Positions 52,389 to 61,545 are shown, counted from the first letter of the stretch. The stretch: DNA of 64,000 nucleotides from Fulvimarina sp040239565 (GCF_040239565.1 NZ_JBEHWS010000002.1:186001-250000), one strand, 5' to 3'. Notes: a model not told the origin generated them from the letters alone. Translations and numbers: made by a program.

Positions 52389-53661
52389 TTTCGAGCCCTC
52401 CGTCGGATTTCAGGACCCAGGTCTGGATGCCATTGTTGTGGTAGATCGAATTCTCGCCGCGCGTGGCGCGCAGATCGTTCTTGGTGGGCTGGACGAAGCC
52501 TTCCGAATCGATCGCGCGGGACTGGAGGAGAAGCTCCGAGCCGTCCCAATCGAAATCGTAGTAGAAACGGTGGACCGCCTTGTCGAAGCTCGGCCCGTCG
52601 ATCCGCGCCTCGACCCAATTGCGGCCACCGTCGAACGAAACGTCGACCCGTTTGATCGTGCCGTTGCCGGACCAGGCGAGGCCCGTCAGCACCGTGCGGC
52701 CCTTGCCGTGGGTGATTGGGGCCTGCGGGCTCGGATTGGTGATGACCGACTTCACATCCATCGCCCAGGTGAACTTGCGGGCAACGCCGCTCGCCAGAAG
52801 GTCGGTGTATTTCGAGGTTTCCTCGCGCTGCTCCCAGGGGGCATCGCCGACTTCCAGGCGGCGCAGCCACTTGATCCACATATTGCCTTCCCAGCCGGGC
52901 ACGACGAGGCGGAGCGGATAGCCCTGCTCGGGCCGCAGGGCCTCACCGTTCATCTTCCAAGCGACGAGGCAGTCGTCGAGGGCCTTTTCCATCGGGATCG
53001 AGCGGGTCATCGCGGAAGCGTCCGCGCCCTCGGCGAGCAGCCATTTGCCGGTTGTCTTCACGCCGGCGGCGTTTAGGACGTTGCGCAGCGGCGTGCCGGT
53101 ATACATCACGCAGTGCACCATGCCGTGGGTGTACTGGCAGCCGTTCAGCTGCGCGCCGCGCCATTCCATGCCGGAATTCGCCGCACATTCGAGAAAGTAG
53201 ACCCGGTTCTCGCGCGGAAAGCGCTTGAGATCCTGCATGGTGAAGACAAGCGGCTCGTCCACCATGCCGTGAACCATGAGGCGATGATCCTGCGGCGGAA
53301 TTTCCGCGACGCCGCCATGGTGACGCTCGAAACAGAGGCCGTTCGGGGTGATGATGCCATCGAGTTCGTGCAGTGGCGTGAAGTTGACGGAGCTCGTCGC
53401 ATCGGCCGTCAGCCAGGGCACGTCGCGCCGGACGACATCCTTCTCAAACTGCGAGGGCATCCCATAAGGAGAGGCATCGACACCGACGCCGAGATACTGG
53501 TTCCAGTCCTGAAGCTCGGTGATCTTGGGGTCGCTCGTCTGAGCGCCGGCGGGCCGAGAGGCCGCAAGACCGGTCAGCGCCGCACCGCCCAGCGTCAGTC
53601 CGCCCTTCAGGACCGCGCGGCGCGATCTCGCAATCTCCTTCTCCTCCGGCCGGTCTGTCAT
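52372..53661 (-). CDS. soxC: SoxC: molybdenum subunit of sulfane dehydrogenase
   Basis: This 429-residue sulfite-oxidase-family protein has a Tat-type signal (RSRRAVLKGG, cut near PAGA). C159 in FLECAANSG is the cysteine that binds molybdenum, and HGMVDEPLVF and VPGWEGNMWIKWL are family landmarks. With SoxD it oxidises the sulfane sulfur bound to SoxY by six electrons, which allows full conversion of thiosulfate to sulfate. An AT-rich stretch at 53672-53702 precedes it, suggesting an extra promoter inside the cluster. Confidence 0.94.
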   Translation of the reverse strand: MTDRPEEKEIARSRRAVLKGGLTLGGAALTGLAASRPAGAQTSDPKITELQDWNQYLGVGVDASPYGMPSQFEKDVVRRDVPWLTADATSSVNFTPLHELDGIITPNGLCFERHHGGVAEIPPQDHRLMVHGMVDEPLVFTMQDLKRFPRENRVYFLECAANSGMEWRGAQLNGCQYTHGMVHCVMYTGTPLRNVLNAAGVKTTGKWLLAEGADASAMTRSIPMEKALDDCLVAWKMNGEALRPEQGYPLRLVVPGWEGNMWIKWLRRLEVGDAPWEQREETSKYTDLLASGVARKFTWAMDVKSVITNPSPQAPITHGKGRTVLTGLAWSGNGTIKRVDVSFDGGRNWVEARIDGPSFDKAVHRFYYDFDWDGSELLLQSRAIDSEGFVQPTKNDLRATRGENSIYHNNGIQTWVLKSDGGLENVEVS

Positions 53662-53671
53662 CGCTCCACCC

Positions 53672-53702
53672 TTATAGATATAATCATTTATTTGAATGTA
53701 TC
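53672..53702. promoter_or_regulatory. AT-rich segment upstream of soxC
   Basis: In otherwise GC-rich DNA this 31-base stretch is about 80% A+T and includes the near-palindrome CATTTATTTGAATG (53685-53698). It lies 11 bases before the soxC start and is a candidate promoter or SoxR site. Confidence 0.35.
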
Positions 53703-53737
53703 AGGTCGAACGGGGTTTGGGAACGCCTTTTCGCGGA

Positions 53738-55432
53738 TTATCCGGCGACTTTCACGCTTCTGTTTTCAGTGGGTTCGACGGTTGAATGGGCCGCGAGATA
53801 TTCCTCGCAGACCTCCCAGACCGGTGGGCCTTCCGTGCCTTCGTTGACCGACGCCCAGCCGGCGACGACATATTCGCGGGACGGATCGATGGCCTCACCG
53901 GTTTCGAGGACGGTCATGTTCGAAATGCGCTGGCCGATCTCCTTGGTGGGATCGATGCCGTATCCCATGCCGCCGACGCGCACCATGTCGCCGCCCTGCT
54001 GGTAATAGGGATCGACGTTGAAGAGATTGTCGGCGACGTCTTCCAGGATCAGCTTCAGCGTCTCGCCGGTCATCGTCGAGCGATAGGCGGCCGGATAGGT
54101 CATCGCCGTCGCGTTGTGGAGATCCTCCACCGTGATGTCCGAGCCGGCCGGCAGGGAAGTGCCCCATCTGAAGCCCGGCGAGAGCGCGATCTCGGCATCC
54201 CGCTGTTCGAGAAGCGCGTCGAGAATGAGATCGTCCCAGGTGCCGTTGAAGTTGCCACGCCGATAGAGCAGACCCTCGGTCCGCCCGAGAACGCGTTGGA
54301 GCTCATCCTCGAAGGGTGCCCTCACCTCGTCGATCTTCGCCGCCATCTCTTGATCCGGCGTGATGACGTCGGAAAACACCGGGATGAGACGGTAGCGGAA
54401 ATCCTTCAGCGCGCCGCCGGAGACGTTGAGATCGAGCCGGCTGACGAACTTGCCGTTGGAGCCCGACGCAATCAGAAGTGTGTTTCCTACCTTCACCGGC
54501 TCCGGTAACGCATCATGGGTGTGGCCGGTGAGGATGATGTCGATGCCGTCCACCTTGGCGGCAAGGCTGCGGTCGACGTCGAACCCGTTGTGCGACAGGA
54601 GGACGACCAGATCGGCCCCGGCCTTGCGGGCCTCCTCCACATGGGTCGCGATCTCTTCGTCGCGAATACCGAACGACCAGTCCGGGATAAGCCAGGAGGG
54701 GTTGGCGATTGGCGTATAAGGGAAAGCCTGACCGATGACGGCGATCTTCGCACCACCACGCTCGAACATTTTCCAGGCTTCGAAAGCCGGCTCATCCCAT
54801 GTGTTGTCGAAGATGTTGGAGCCTAGGAACGGGAAGCCGAGACTTTCGATCGCCTCGTTGACCCGGTCGGTGCCGTAGGTGAATTCCCAATGACCCGTCA
54901 TCGCGTCGGGCTTCAGGAGCGCCATCGTCGAGATCATGTCCTGACCGGCGGTCCGGTTCGCCGTGTAGCTGCCCTGCCAGGTGTCGCCGCCGTCGAGCAG
55001 AAGCACATTGGCGTCGCCGCGCTCGGCACGAGCGCGCTTGATGACCGTCGCGACACGGTCGAGCCCGCCCATCTTGCCGTATTGATTGGCGAGCGCCGAG
55101 AAATCCTGAGAGGTCAGCGCGTAGGCTTCCGGCGTGCCCGGCTCGATGTCGTAGAGCTTGAGAAAATCCTGTCCCGTGACATGCGGCGGCAGGCCGGCAA
55201 CCTCGCCAACGCCGATATTCACCGCCGGTTCGCGGAAAAAGACCGGCTTCAGCTGGGCGTGGATATCGGTGACGTGGAAGAGCGTCAGGTTCCCGAAATC
55301 GGCCGTGCCGAGAAGATCGTCCTCGCTCATCATCTGCTGGGCGCTCGCGCGGGACCAGCGGCCTGCGAGCGAGGCTCCGGTGATCGCCGAGAGCGCGACG
55401 GTCGCGGTCAGGAATTCGCGGCGGGAGAACAT
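53738..55432 (-). CDS. soxB: SoxB: thiosulfohydrolase
   Basis: This 564-residue protein has a Tat signal (SRREFLTATVALSA) and the 5'-nucleotidase/metallophosphoesterase fold. Metal ligands are seen in HVTDIHAQ (D57, H59), LDGGDTWQGS, TGHWEFTYG, LSHNGFD and TGHTHD. SoxB hydrolyses the sulfone group from SoxY-bound thiosulfate, releasing sulfate. It is separated from soxA by a 227-base gap containing palindromes. Confidence 0.96.
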   Translation of the reverse strand: MFSRREFLTATVALSAITGASLAGRWSRASAQQMMSEDDLLGTADFGNLTLFHVTDIHAQLKPVFFREPAVNIGVGEVAGLPPHVTGQDFLKLYDIEPGTPEAYALTSQDFSALANQYGKMGGLDRVATVIKRARAERGDANVLLLDGGDTWQGSYTANRTAGQDMISTMALLKPDAMTGHWEFTYGTDRVNEAIESLGFPFLGSNIFDNTWDEPAFEAWKMFERGGAKIAVIGQAFPYTPIANPSWLIPDWSFGIRDEEIATHVEEARKAGADLVVLLSHNGFDVDRSLAAKVDGIDIILTGHTHDALPEPVKVGNTLLIASGSNGKFVSRLDLNVSGGALKDFRYRLIPVFSDVITPDQEMAAKIDEVRAPFEDELQRVLGRTEGLLYRRGNFNGTWDDLILDALLEQRDAEIALSPGFRWGTSLPAGSDITVEDLHNATAMTYPAAYRSTMTGETLKLILEDVADNLFNVDPYYQQGGDMVRVGGMGYGIDPTKEIGQRISNMTVLETGEAIDPSREYVVAGWASVNEGTEGPPVWEVCEEYLAAHSTVEPTENRSVKVAG

Positions 55433-55473
55433 GGCAGTTCCTCGAAGCTGGCTAAGAACACACCCCGGCTGTT

Positions 55474-55496
55474 ATCTTCGGCTCCGTCCCGAAGAT
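55474..55496. repeat. Perfect inverted repeat in the soxA-soxB gap
   Basis: ATCTTCGG (55474-55481) and CCGAAGAT (55489-55496) flank a 7-base loop. It lies 70 bases from the intergenic repeat copy B and, with it, makes this gap a mosaic of palindromes. Confidence 0.5.
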
Positions 55497-55566
55497 CCAG
55501 GGATTTCGCGGGTTGAATACGGTCTGAGCCCCGCTTCGCCGGGACTGACGACCAGATGCACCGTTG

Positions 55567-55595
55567 CCGGATCCTCGGGACGGAACCCGAGGATG
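55567..55595. repeat. Intergenic palindromic repeat, copy B
   Basis: A 29-base palindrome with arms ATCCTCGGG and CCCGAGGAT matches copy A at 4728-4756. It sits between soxA and soxB. The 227-base gap otherwise contains no gene. Confidence 0.6.
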
Positions 55596-55659
55596 ACGAA
55601 GGACGAGAGTTACGGCGCCAGAGAAGCAACCATGGGTCGGCCGGCGGTGCGAGTACGCC

Positions 55660-56526
55660 CTACTGCCGAACCGCCGGCGTCTCGACCGAAAGGCCGCCGC
55701 CGCGCCAGGCCGTGTAGACCTCGAGCGCCATCAGCTCGTCTGAAAAGGCGTCCGGGAACTCGGCGCGGGTATCGCGGATGCAACCCCTGAAACGGTTGTG
55801 CAGCGAGACGAGATTGCCTTGCTTCAGACGGTAGGTCGGGAAGCCGTTGGTGTTGCCCTGGCTCAGATGGTCGGCACGGATATAGCGGCCGTTGTTCTGC
55901 TCGTGGCAGGTCGCGCAGGAGAGGTTGAGCTGGCCGGTTCGCAGATAGTAGCGCTCCTTGCCCTGCTCCCACCAGCTCATCATGTCGCCAGCCTTGAGAT
56001 CGATCTCGACGGGCATGCCGAGCGACTGATGTTTGATGAATGCGGTCAGGTCCTTCTGATCCTGTTCATCGAACTTGTACGGCTCGGCTCCCATCTGCTC
56101 TTCGCGATGCTGGTTGATGAACACTTCGATATTGATCGGCTTGCCGGAAGCTTCGTCCCATTTCGGGTAGCTCGCGCCGACGCCCTTCAGGAATTCCGAA
56201 GCGTCTTCGTGACAGGAGGCGCAGGACTTGCCCGCTTCGCCCTCTGCCGTTTCCCAGATCTCCGCGCCGTTCTCGACGTTCAGCATGCCCGGATTTTCGA
56301 AGCTGTCGGCTTCCATCGCGCGCGTCCCGGGCTCGCGGTACAGCCAGCCGGACCGCACTTCCTCGAACGGATGGCCCTCCGGCTCGGTCGGCGCCGGCGC
56401 AGTCGTCACGATTTTCTCGCCGTCGATCGTGAGTTCGTCGGTCGTCGGATCGGCGAGAACGCGCGATGCCAACGCGATGCTCGCCAGCGTCAACACGCCG
56501 GATAACAGGATTGCGGTCTTCTTCAT
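55660..56526 (-). CDS. soxA: SoxA: diheme cytochrome c of the SoxAX complex
   Basis: This 288-residue protein has a signal peptide (cut near VLAD) and two heme motifs, CASCH at 102-106 and CATCH at 204-208. C249 in RFRGCIRD is the cysteine (persulfide) ligand of the active heme. SoxAX joins thiosulfate to the SoxY cysteine by an oxidative reaction. The two-heme form is the ancestral type found in many alphaproteobacteria. Confidence 0.95.
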   Translation of the reverse strand: MKKTAILLSGVLTLASIALASRVLADPTTDELTIDGEKIVTTAPAPTEPEGHPFEEVRSGWLYREPGTRAMEADSFENPGMLNVENGAEIWETAEGEAGKSCASCHEDASEFLKGVGASYPKWDEASGKPINIEVFINQHREEQMGAEPYKFDEQDQKDLTAFIKHQSLGMPVEIDLKAGDMMSWWEQGKERYYLRTGQLNLSCATCHEQNNGRYIRADHLSQGNTNGFPTYRLKQGNLVSLHNRFRGCIRDTRAEFPDAFSDELMALEVYTAWRGGGLSVETPAVRQ

Positions 56527-56636
56527 GGCGTCCTCCCGATTGTTTTTGTTCGCAGCGTTCCGCTTCTCCCGCCAAACGCCGCATTGCGGTGCCGTTCGGA
56601 CAAGGCGCCGGATGAGCCGGCTCCTGCGGACCGGCC

Positions 56637-56963
56637 TCAGCCGACCTCGATCTCTTTTTCTTCCGTGTAGATCTCGCCGTTATCGTCGGTCCACGTGAAC
56701 TTGAAGGTGCCGCTCTCGGGAACCTTGGCGTAGAATTCGAAATACGGATTGGACGAGATCGCCGGGTCGAGCTCGCACTCGAACACCTTGGTCCCGTTGA
56801 ACTCACAGGTGAAGTTGTTGATGATCTCGCGCGGGATGGTGTTGCCATCCTTGTCCTTGCGCTGACCGGATTCCATCTCGTGGCTGATCAGCGTCTTGAT
56901 CGTGATCACCTCGCCGGCGGAGGCGGAGCTCGGGACTTTGACGCGGGGTCTGGGCGCTGCCAT
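56637..56963 (-). CDS. soxZ: SoxZ: sulfur carrier partner of SoxY
   Basis: This 108-residue protein of the SoxZ fold lacks a signal peptide, as expected, because it is exported bound to SoxY. It contains VKVPSSASAGEVITIKTLISH and ends in EIYTEEKEIEV. SoxYZ forms the carrier on which thiosulfate is oxidised. It is 92 bases after soxY. Confidence 0.95.
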   Translation of the reverse strand: MAAPRPRVKVPSSASAGEVITIKTLISHEMESGQRKDKDGNTIPREIINNFTCEFNGTKVFECELDPAISSNPYFEFYAKVPESGTFKFTWTDDNGEIYTEEKEIEVG

Positions 56964-57055
56964 GTCGGTTATCTCCTAAGGGTGGTCGCTTCGAGCCGGC
57001 ATATGGGCCGGCGAGCGTTGCATCGGGTTGAAAAGAGGTCGGCCGGACCGGCGGA

Positions 57056-57514
57056 TCAGCCGCCGCAGCCGCCGATCGTGACCTTGACTTCCTTGCTGTC
57101 GGAATAGACCGAACCGTCACTCATCTTCGCGACCGCCACGACGTTCTGCGTCTTGGCAAGGCGGATGCGCGTCGTCGCCTCGGCGCGGCCGCTCATCGGC
57201 GTGAAGAGGAAGGTCGCGACCTCCGGATTCGGGTTGCCCTCGGCCATCAGCGTGACGGACTCGACGAAATCGCCTTCGGTCATTTCGCTTTCGACCGAAA
57301 TCGAGATCGGTACGGTGTTGCCATTTTCGGCAATTTCCGGCGCGGTCAGGGTGATCTTACCGGACTGCGGTTCTTTGCCGCCGGTGAATTCGCTGATCGC
57401 CTTCTGAGCCTCTTCCGGCGTCGCGTTCGCCGTACGCGGCAGGTTGGCCGCGACAGCGAGCGTTCCGGCGCCAGCGGCGAGCGTAAAGAGCTTGCGTCTT
57501 GTCAAATGCGTCAC
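57056..57514 (-). CDS. soxY: SoxY: covalent sulfur carrier
   Basis: This 152-residue protein has a Tat signal (TRRKLFTLAAGAG) and ends with the swinging-arm motif GGCGG, with the sulfur-carrying C150. All Sox intermediates are bound to this cysteine. Its ATG overlaps the soxX stop (ATGA at 57514-57511). Confidence 0.96.
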   Translation of the reverse strand: MTHLTRRKLFTLAAGAGTLAVAANLPRTANATPEEAQKAISEFTGGKEPQSGKITLTAPEIAENGNTVPISISVESEMTEGDFVESVTLMAEGNPNPEVATFLFTPMSGRAEATTRIRLAKTQNVVAVAKMSDGSVYSDSKEVKVTIGGCGG

Positions 57515-57975
57515 TGTGCTGACTCCTCTTTGAGCGTTCCGAGATAGGCGACGACATCCTCGACCTGCTGGGCCGAGAGGATAGTCTCGCCCTTGCGGTC
57601 CTCGGCGACGTCGACGCCGACATCCAATGTGTAGAAACCCGGCATGATGGTGTCGGGACCGAAGACTTCCTTCGCGTTGACGATGATCGCGCGGAGCTGT
57701 TCGGGCTCCCAGCGGCTCGCGACACCGTCCATCGACGGACCGACATTGCCGGGGAACTGCGCGTTCTCGATCTCCGAATTCTGGTGACAGGCGAGGCAGT
57801 TTCCAAGACCCCGGTCGACGAACACTTCGCGTCCGGCCTCGGGATCACCCGAAGATTCGGCGACCGGTTCACCAACGGCCATGCCATCGAAGCTGACATC
57901 GCCGGGCGCGACATTGGCTGCGAGAGCCATGGTGGGGATCGCCAGAATGAGTGCGAGCGCGCTCAAGCGTTTCAT
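57511..57975 (-). CDS. soxX: SoxX: monoheme cytochrome c of the SoxAX complex
   Basis: This 154-residue protein has a signal peptide (cut near ALAA), the heme motif CLACH at residues 60-64, and M111 in TIMPGFY as probable axial ligand. It passes electrons from SoxA to other cytochromes. It is the first gene of soxXYZABCD, with an AT-rich upstream region at 58060-58095. Confidence 0.94.
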   Translation of the reverse strand: MKRLSALALILAIPTMALAANVAPGDVSFDGMAVGEPVAESSGDPEAGREVFVDRGLGNCLACHQNSEIENAQFPGNVGPSMDGVASRWEPEQLRAIIVNAKEVFGPDTIMPGFYTLDVGVDVAEDRKGETILSAQQVEDVVAYLGTLKEESAQ

Positions 57976-58059
57976 GAAGAACCTCTCCTCCCTGCGCCGG
58001 CATTGACAGCCGGTCTTGTCGTGATTTGTCGTCAGCCTAGCGGAAAGCGCCGCAAAAAA

Positions 58060-58095
58060 GCAAGTATTCTATTTTTCGCATATATTTTCTGCCTT
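58060..58095. promoter_or_regulatory. AT-rich promoter/operator candidate upstream of soxX
   Basis: About 75% A+T in GC-rich surroundings, with TATTC, TTTTTCG and CATATAT in a row, roughly 90-120 bases before the soxX start. It is a plausible site for the SoxR repressor; no consensus was checked. Confidence 0.35.
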
Positions 58096-58139
58096 CGCCA
58101 CGGCTTGCGTTTCCGCCTAAGCATTAACCGCTGCCAAAG

Positions 58140-58727
58140 TCACTGCGTCGGCGCGTCCAGCTGACCGCTCTCTTCCAGCTTCCGGGCGTGATATTTCTGG
58201 AAGTGCTCGTCCGTCTCGTAGCCCTTCTCGTTTACCCATTGGAACATGTGAAGAAAGGTGTTCTTGCCGAAGAGGCCCGGCATCGTTGCCACTGCCGCAT
58301 CCGCGAGAGCGACATCATCGGCGGGGACTTCCTCCGGCATGAACAGAAAGGTCGGGGTAAAAACAACGCGCCATTTCCGCGCGGCGGTCTTTTCGGTCAG
58401 GGTCTCTCCGTCGAGATCCGTCACCTCCTCGTCGCCGAACATATTGTACTGAACGACAGAGAAGTTCTCCTTGATGTAATCGGAGATTTCCGGATCGGCG
58501 AGCAGTTCCTCGTGCATCTTGCTGCAGTAGATGCAGCCGCGCTGTTCGAAGACGATGGCGAGCCTCTTGCCGTTCTCCCGCGCGGTTTCGATGTCCTCGG
58601 CGACGTCCTTGAAGGTCAGCAAGAACCAGTCCTGTTTATGCAGCCCGTCATCGCCCATTTCGGCGGCGAAAGCGCCGGTCGTCAGCGCCAGCGTGACGAG
58701 GCATGCGGATATCAGGGTCTTCAGCAT
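58140..58727 (-). CDS. soxW: SoxW: periplasmic thioredoxin
   Basis: This 195-residue protein has a signal peptide (cut near AFAAE) and the thioredoxin-like active site C65-I-Y-C68 in QRGCIYCSK. SoxW is the reductant of SoxYZ and is itself reduced by SoxV. The ATG at 58727 is preceded by GGAGGAAA; longer frames lack a signal. It lies 34 bases after soxV. Confidence 0.9.
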   Translation of the reverse strand: MLKTLISACLVTLALTTGAFAAEMGDDGLHKQDWFLLTFKDVAEDIETARENGKRLAIVFEQRGCIYCSKMHEELLADPEISDYIKENFSVVQYNMFGDEEVTDLDGETLTEKTAARKWRVVFTPTFLFMPEEVPADDVALADAAVATMPGLFGKNTFLHMFQWVNEKGYETDEHFQKYHARKLEESGQLDAPTQ

Positions 58728-58761
58728 CTTCGTTTCCTCCTCTTTGCCGTTTGGTCTGAGT

Positions 58762-59496
58762 CTATCCGATCGTCGCGAAAACCGGGAACGTCTCCAGAAG
58801 CCAGTAGGAGATCGTCGCCATCTGGCCCGTCGCGAACAGGATGCCTGTGAAGACCAGCGCACCGCCCATCACCTTTTCGACCGTCGCCATATGCTTTCGG
58901 AAGCGCGATGCCCAGTCGAGAAAGCGCGTCGCGAAGATGGCCGCCAGCATGAACGGGATGCCGATCCCAAGCGAGTAGGTCGCAAGCAGGCCAGCGCCGC
59001 GCATCGCGGTATCCTGGCTTCCCGCAATGAACAGGATCGCCGCCAGCACAGGCCCGACGCAGGGCGTCCAGCCGAAGGCGAAAGCCAGGCCCATGACATA
59101 CGCGCCGAAGGGCCCCGCCGGTTTCGTCCCGACAGTGAAACGTGCCTCGCGATAGAGCAGAGAGAGCCGAAAGACGCCTAGAAAATGCAGGCCCATGATG
59201 ATGATGAGAACGCCCGCGATGATCGACAGCGTGTCGAACCATTCGGCAATGGCCTGACCGATGACGCTCGCCGTCGCACCGAGCGCGACGAAGACGGTCG
59301 TGAACCCGATGACGAAGGCCAAGGACGAGAATATGATTCGCCGCGCAACCGCCGGATCGGCGCCCTGCTCGCGCACCTGATCGAAGCTGATTCCGGCAAG
59401 ATAGGCGAGATAGGGCGGCACCAGCGGCAGCACGCAGGGCGACACGAAAGACAGAAGCCCCGCGAGGAACGCCGCGCCAAATCCCACATCGAGCAT
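58762..59496 (-). CDS. soxV: SoxV: CcdA-like thiol-electron transporter
   Basis: This 244-residue membrane protein has six spans. The two redox cysteines are C21 in SFVSPCVLPLVPPY and C146 in FGWTPCVGPV. CcdA-family proteins move electrons from cytosolic thioredoxin to periplasmic partners, here SoxW. It is the first gene of the minus-strand unit and is divergent from soxS. Confidence 0.92.
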   Translation of the reverse strand: MLDVGFGAAFLAGLLSFVSPCVLPLVPPYLAYLAGISFDQVREQGADPAVARRIIFSSLAFVIGFTTVFVALGATASVIGQAIAEWFDTLSIIAGVLIIIMGLHFLGVFRLSLLYREARFTVGTKPAGPFGAYVMGLAFAFGWTPCVGPVLAAILFIAGSQDTAMRGAGLLATYSLGIGIPFMLAAIFATRFLDWASRFRKHMATVEKVMGGALVFTGILFATGQMATISYWLLETFPVFATIG

Positions 59497-59591
59497 TGTT
59501 ATTCGATCTCCCCGCCGACGAACTTCGCCTCTTGTGCTCCCAGAGGGTAAGCGCGATATCCGCTTTCAAGCCCATCAGCCATTGATATAAG

Positions 59592-59613
59592 AATGCATAT
59601 GTTTCGATGCATT
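59592..59613. promoter_or_regulatory. Inverted repeat at the soxS start, SoxR operator candidate
   Basis: AATGCAT (59592-59598) and ATGCATT (59607-59613) flank 8 bases in the soxV-soxS divergent region. The dyad overlaps the soxS start codon, which suits a repressor site controlling soxS-soxR and possibly soxV. Confidence 0.5.
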
Positions 59614-60018
59614 GTAAACGCGCCGTGGAAAGCCGCCTTGACTCGGCTGGCTCTCCTCCTCTGTCTCGCAGGCTTTGTCCCTGCGCAAGGCGCAGCCGCC
59701 GAGCTTTTGATGCTCGAGCAGCCCGGCTGCCCATGGTGCAAACGCTTCAACGAGGAGATCGCACCCGGCTATGCCAAGACCGAGGAGGGTGAGATTGCCC
59801 CGCTCCGCCGTGTCGACATTACCGAAGACTGGCCGGAAGACCTTGCAAACATCCGCAAGGAGCGTTTGACGCCCACCTTCGTCCTCGTCGATAATGGCAC
59901 GGAAATCGACCGGCTCCGCGGTTATCCGGGGGACAATTTCTTTTACAGCATGCTCGGCGAGATGCTGGCGAAGCTGCCCGACGATGAGAATGTGAGCGAC
60001 CGAAAGGCAGAACGTTGA
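59593..60018 (+). CDS. soxS: SoxS: periplasmic thioredoxin-like protein
   Basis: This 141-residue protein has a hydrophobic signal (about residues 15-35) and a CPWC active site at C46-C49 (GCPWCKRFN). SoxS-type proteins reductively reactivate SoxY. The ATG at 59599, giving MFRCIV, is an equally good start. It shares a TTGA overlap with soxR. Confidence 0.88.
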   Translation: MHMFRCIVNAPWKAALTRLALLLCLAGFVPAQGAAAELLMLEQPGCPWCKRFNEEIAPGYAKTEEGEIAPLRRVDITEDWPEDLANIRKERLTPTFVLVDNGTEIDRLRGYPGDNFFYSMLGEMLAKLPDDENVSDRKAER

Positions 60019-60386
60019 GTCAGACTGCAAAGCTGTCGCTTCCGAAATTCGACGAAACCGCATCCGAGGCAGAGGTCAAAGCGTTCTTCGATCAGGCGCG
60101 CAAGGCGAGCGACCTTTTGAAGGCGATGTCGCACGAGACCCGTCTCGTCATTCTCTGCCTGTTGTCGGAGAAGGAACGCTCGGTCGGCGAGATCGAGACG
60201 ATCCTCTCGATGCCCCAAGCCGCGATCTCGCAGCAGCTGGCTCGCCTGCGCTTCGACCGGCTGGTGAAGACGCGCCGCGAAGGCCGCACGATCTACTATT
60301 CGCTGGCAAGCGAAGAGGTGACGAGCCTCATCGGCACCCTCTACGATCTGTTCTGCGAACCCGTGCGTGGCGACGGCGTCAGCTGA
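60015..60386 (+). CDS. soxR: SoxR: ArsR-family sulfur-responsive repressor
   Basis: This 123-residue winged-helix repressor starts with TTG inside the soxS stop. The recognition helix region reads MPQAAISQQLARLR, followed by the wing TRREGRTIYYSL. C48 (VILCLL) and C114 (DLFCEP) occupy the positions of the cysteine pair of BigR/SqrR/SoxR regulators, which form a sulfur-bridged link with persulfides and then leave DNA. It probably controls the sox genes in response to sulfane sulfur. Confidence 0.9.
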   Translation: MSQTAKLSLPKFDETASEAEVKAFFDQARKASDLLKAMSHETRLVILCLLSEKERSVGEIETILSMPQAAISQQLARLRFDRLVKTRREGRTIYYSLASEEVTSLIGTLYDLFCEPVRGDGVS

Positions 60387-60438
60387 GCCGCAAAACCGGT
60401 GTTCCCCACCACAACACTCAACACTCCGGAAACTTTCA

Positions 60439-61344
60439 TCAGCCGTTGCTGCCCGCCCAGTTCGTCATGGTGACTGTCCGGTGCGGATAAGGGATTTCGA
60501 TGCCGGCTTCGTCCAGTGCTTCCTTCACCGCGCGCTTCATGTCGGCCTGATAGCCGAAGTAGTCATCCGACGAGACCCAGGCGCGCACCAGAAAATCCAC
60601 CGAGCTGTCGCCGAGATTGTTCACCTTCACCATGATGTCCGAATCGCTCCGGGTGCGGCCGTCGGCCAGGAGCGTATTCCGGATCACCTCTTCGGTCTTG
60701 GCGAGCGAAGCATCGTAGCTGACGCCGAATGTCCATTCGGCCTGCCGGTGCGGATAGACCGAGTAATTGTGGATCGTGTTGCCCCAGACATCCGAATTCG
60801 GAATGATGATCTGCACGTTCCCAATGCTCGCGATTTCCGTGTAGTTGATAGAGATTTCCTTGACCGTTCCCATCTCGCCATTGGCGATCGAGACGAAATC
60901 GCCCTCCCGAAACGGCCGAAAGATGATGATCATCACGCCGGCGGCCATGTTCGACAGCGTGCCCTGAAGAGCGAGCCCGACCGCGAGGCCGGCGGCACCA
61001 ACAGCCGCGACGATCGACGTCGTCTGAATACCGAAGGTGTTCAGTATGAAGAGGAACGTGAAGCCGAGAATGACGTAACGCGCGATCGATCCGAGGAACT
61101 TGAACAGCGTGTTGTCCAGATCCTTCCGCTTTTCCGCGCTCAAGCGAATCTTCCGGCTCACCCAACGGGCGATCGAGAGGCCGATCATCAGGATGATGAA
61201 CGCAAGCACCACATTCCCGATGACGCCGAGGATCGATTCCAGCGTCACATAGTCCGAGATGCTCTGATCGCCGACAAGGTTCATCGTGAAGAGATTGTCG
61301 AGGAAGGACATAAAGCCGTCCCAGATCGATCCCAGCTGATCCAT
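60439..61344 (-). CDS. mscS: Small-conductance mechanosensitive channel (MscS)
   Basis: This 301-residue channel has three N-terminal spans, the pore helix with AAVGAAGLAVGLALQGTLSN, and a cytosolic cage starting FRPFREGDFV. It releases solutes on osmotic downshock. The ATG at 61344 is preferred over 61458, which would add charged residues ahead of the first helix. It interrupts the sox island between soxR and a second YeeE gene, with no obvious functional link. Confidence 0.93.
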   Translation of the reverse strand: MDQLGSIWDGFMSFLDNLFTMNLVGDQSISDYVTLESILGVIGNVVLAFIILMIGLSIARWVSRKIRLSAEKRKDLDNTLFKFLGSIARYVILGFTFLFILNTFGIQTTSIVAAVGAAGLAVGLALQGTLSNMAAGVMIIIFRPFREGDFVSIANGEMGTVKEISINYTEIASIGNVQIIIPNSDVWGNTIHNYSVYPHRQAEWTFGVSYDASLAKTEEVIRNTLLADGRTRSDSDIMVKVNNLGDSSVDFLVRAWVSSDDYFGYQADMKRAVKEALDEAGIEIPYPHRTVTMTNWAGSNG

Positions 61345-61545
61345 CGCCTGAAGTTTCCTTTCGTTTACCCGGTCCGCGACACTTCGCCGTTCGAACACTT
61401 GGGTTTTCAACCGAGCTAAGTGAGCAAGCCTGCCGAAAAGGGAAGGCACCACCGGCATGAGCGCCGGAGAGCCGCTTGTCAGCGCGATGCCTCAAGCGTA
61501 ACCTTCCGTCAAAGCGCCCTGACAAGAGGCGCTGCGGGAGGCATA

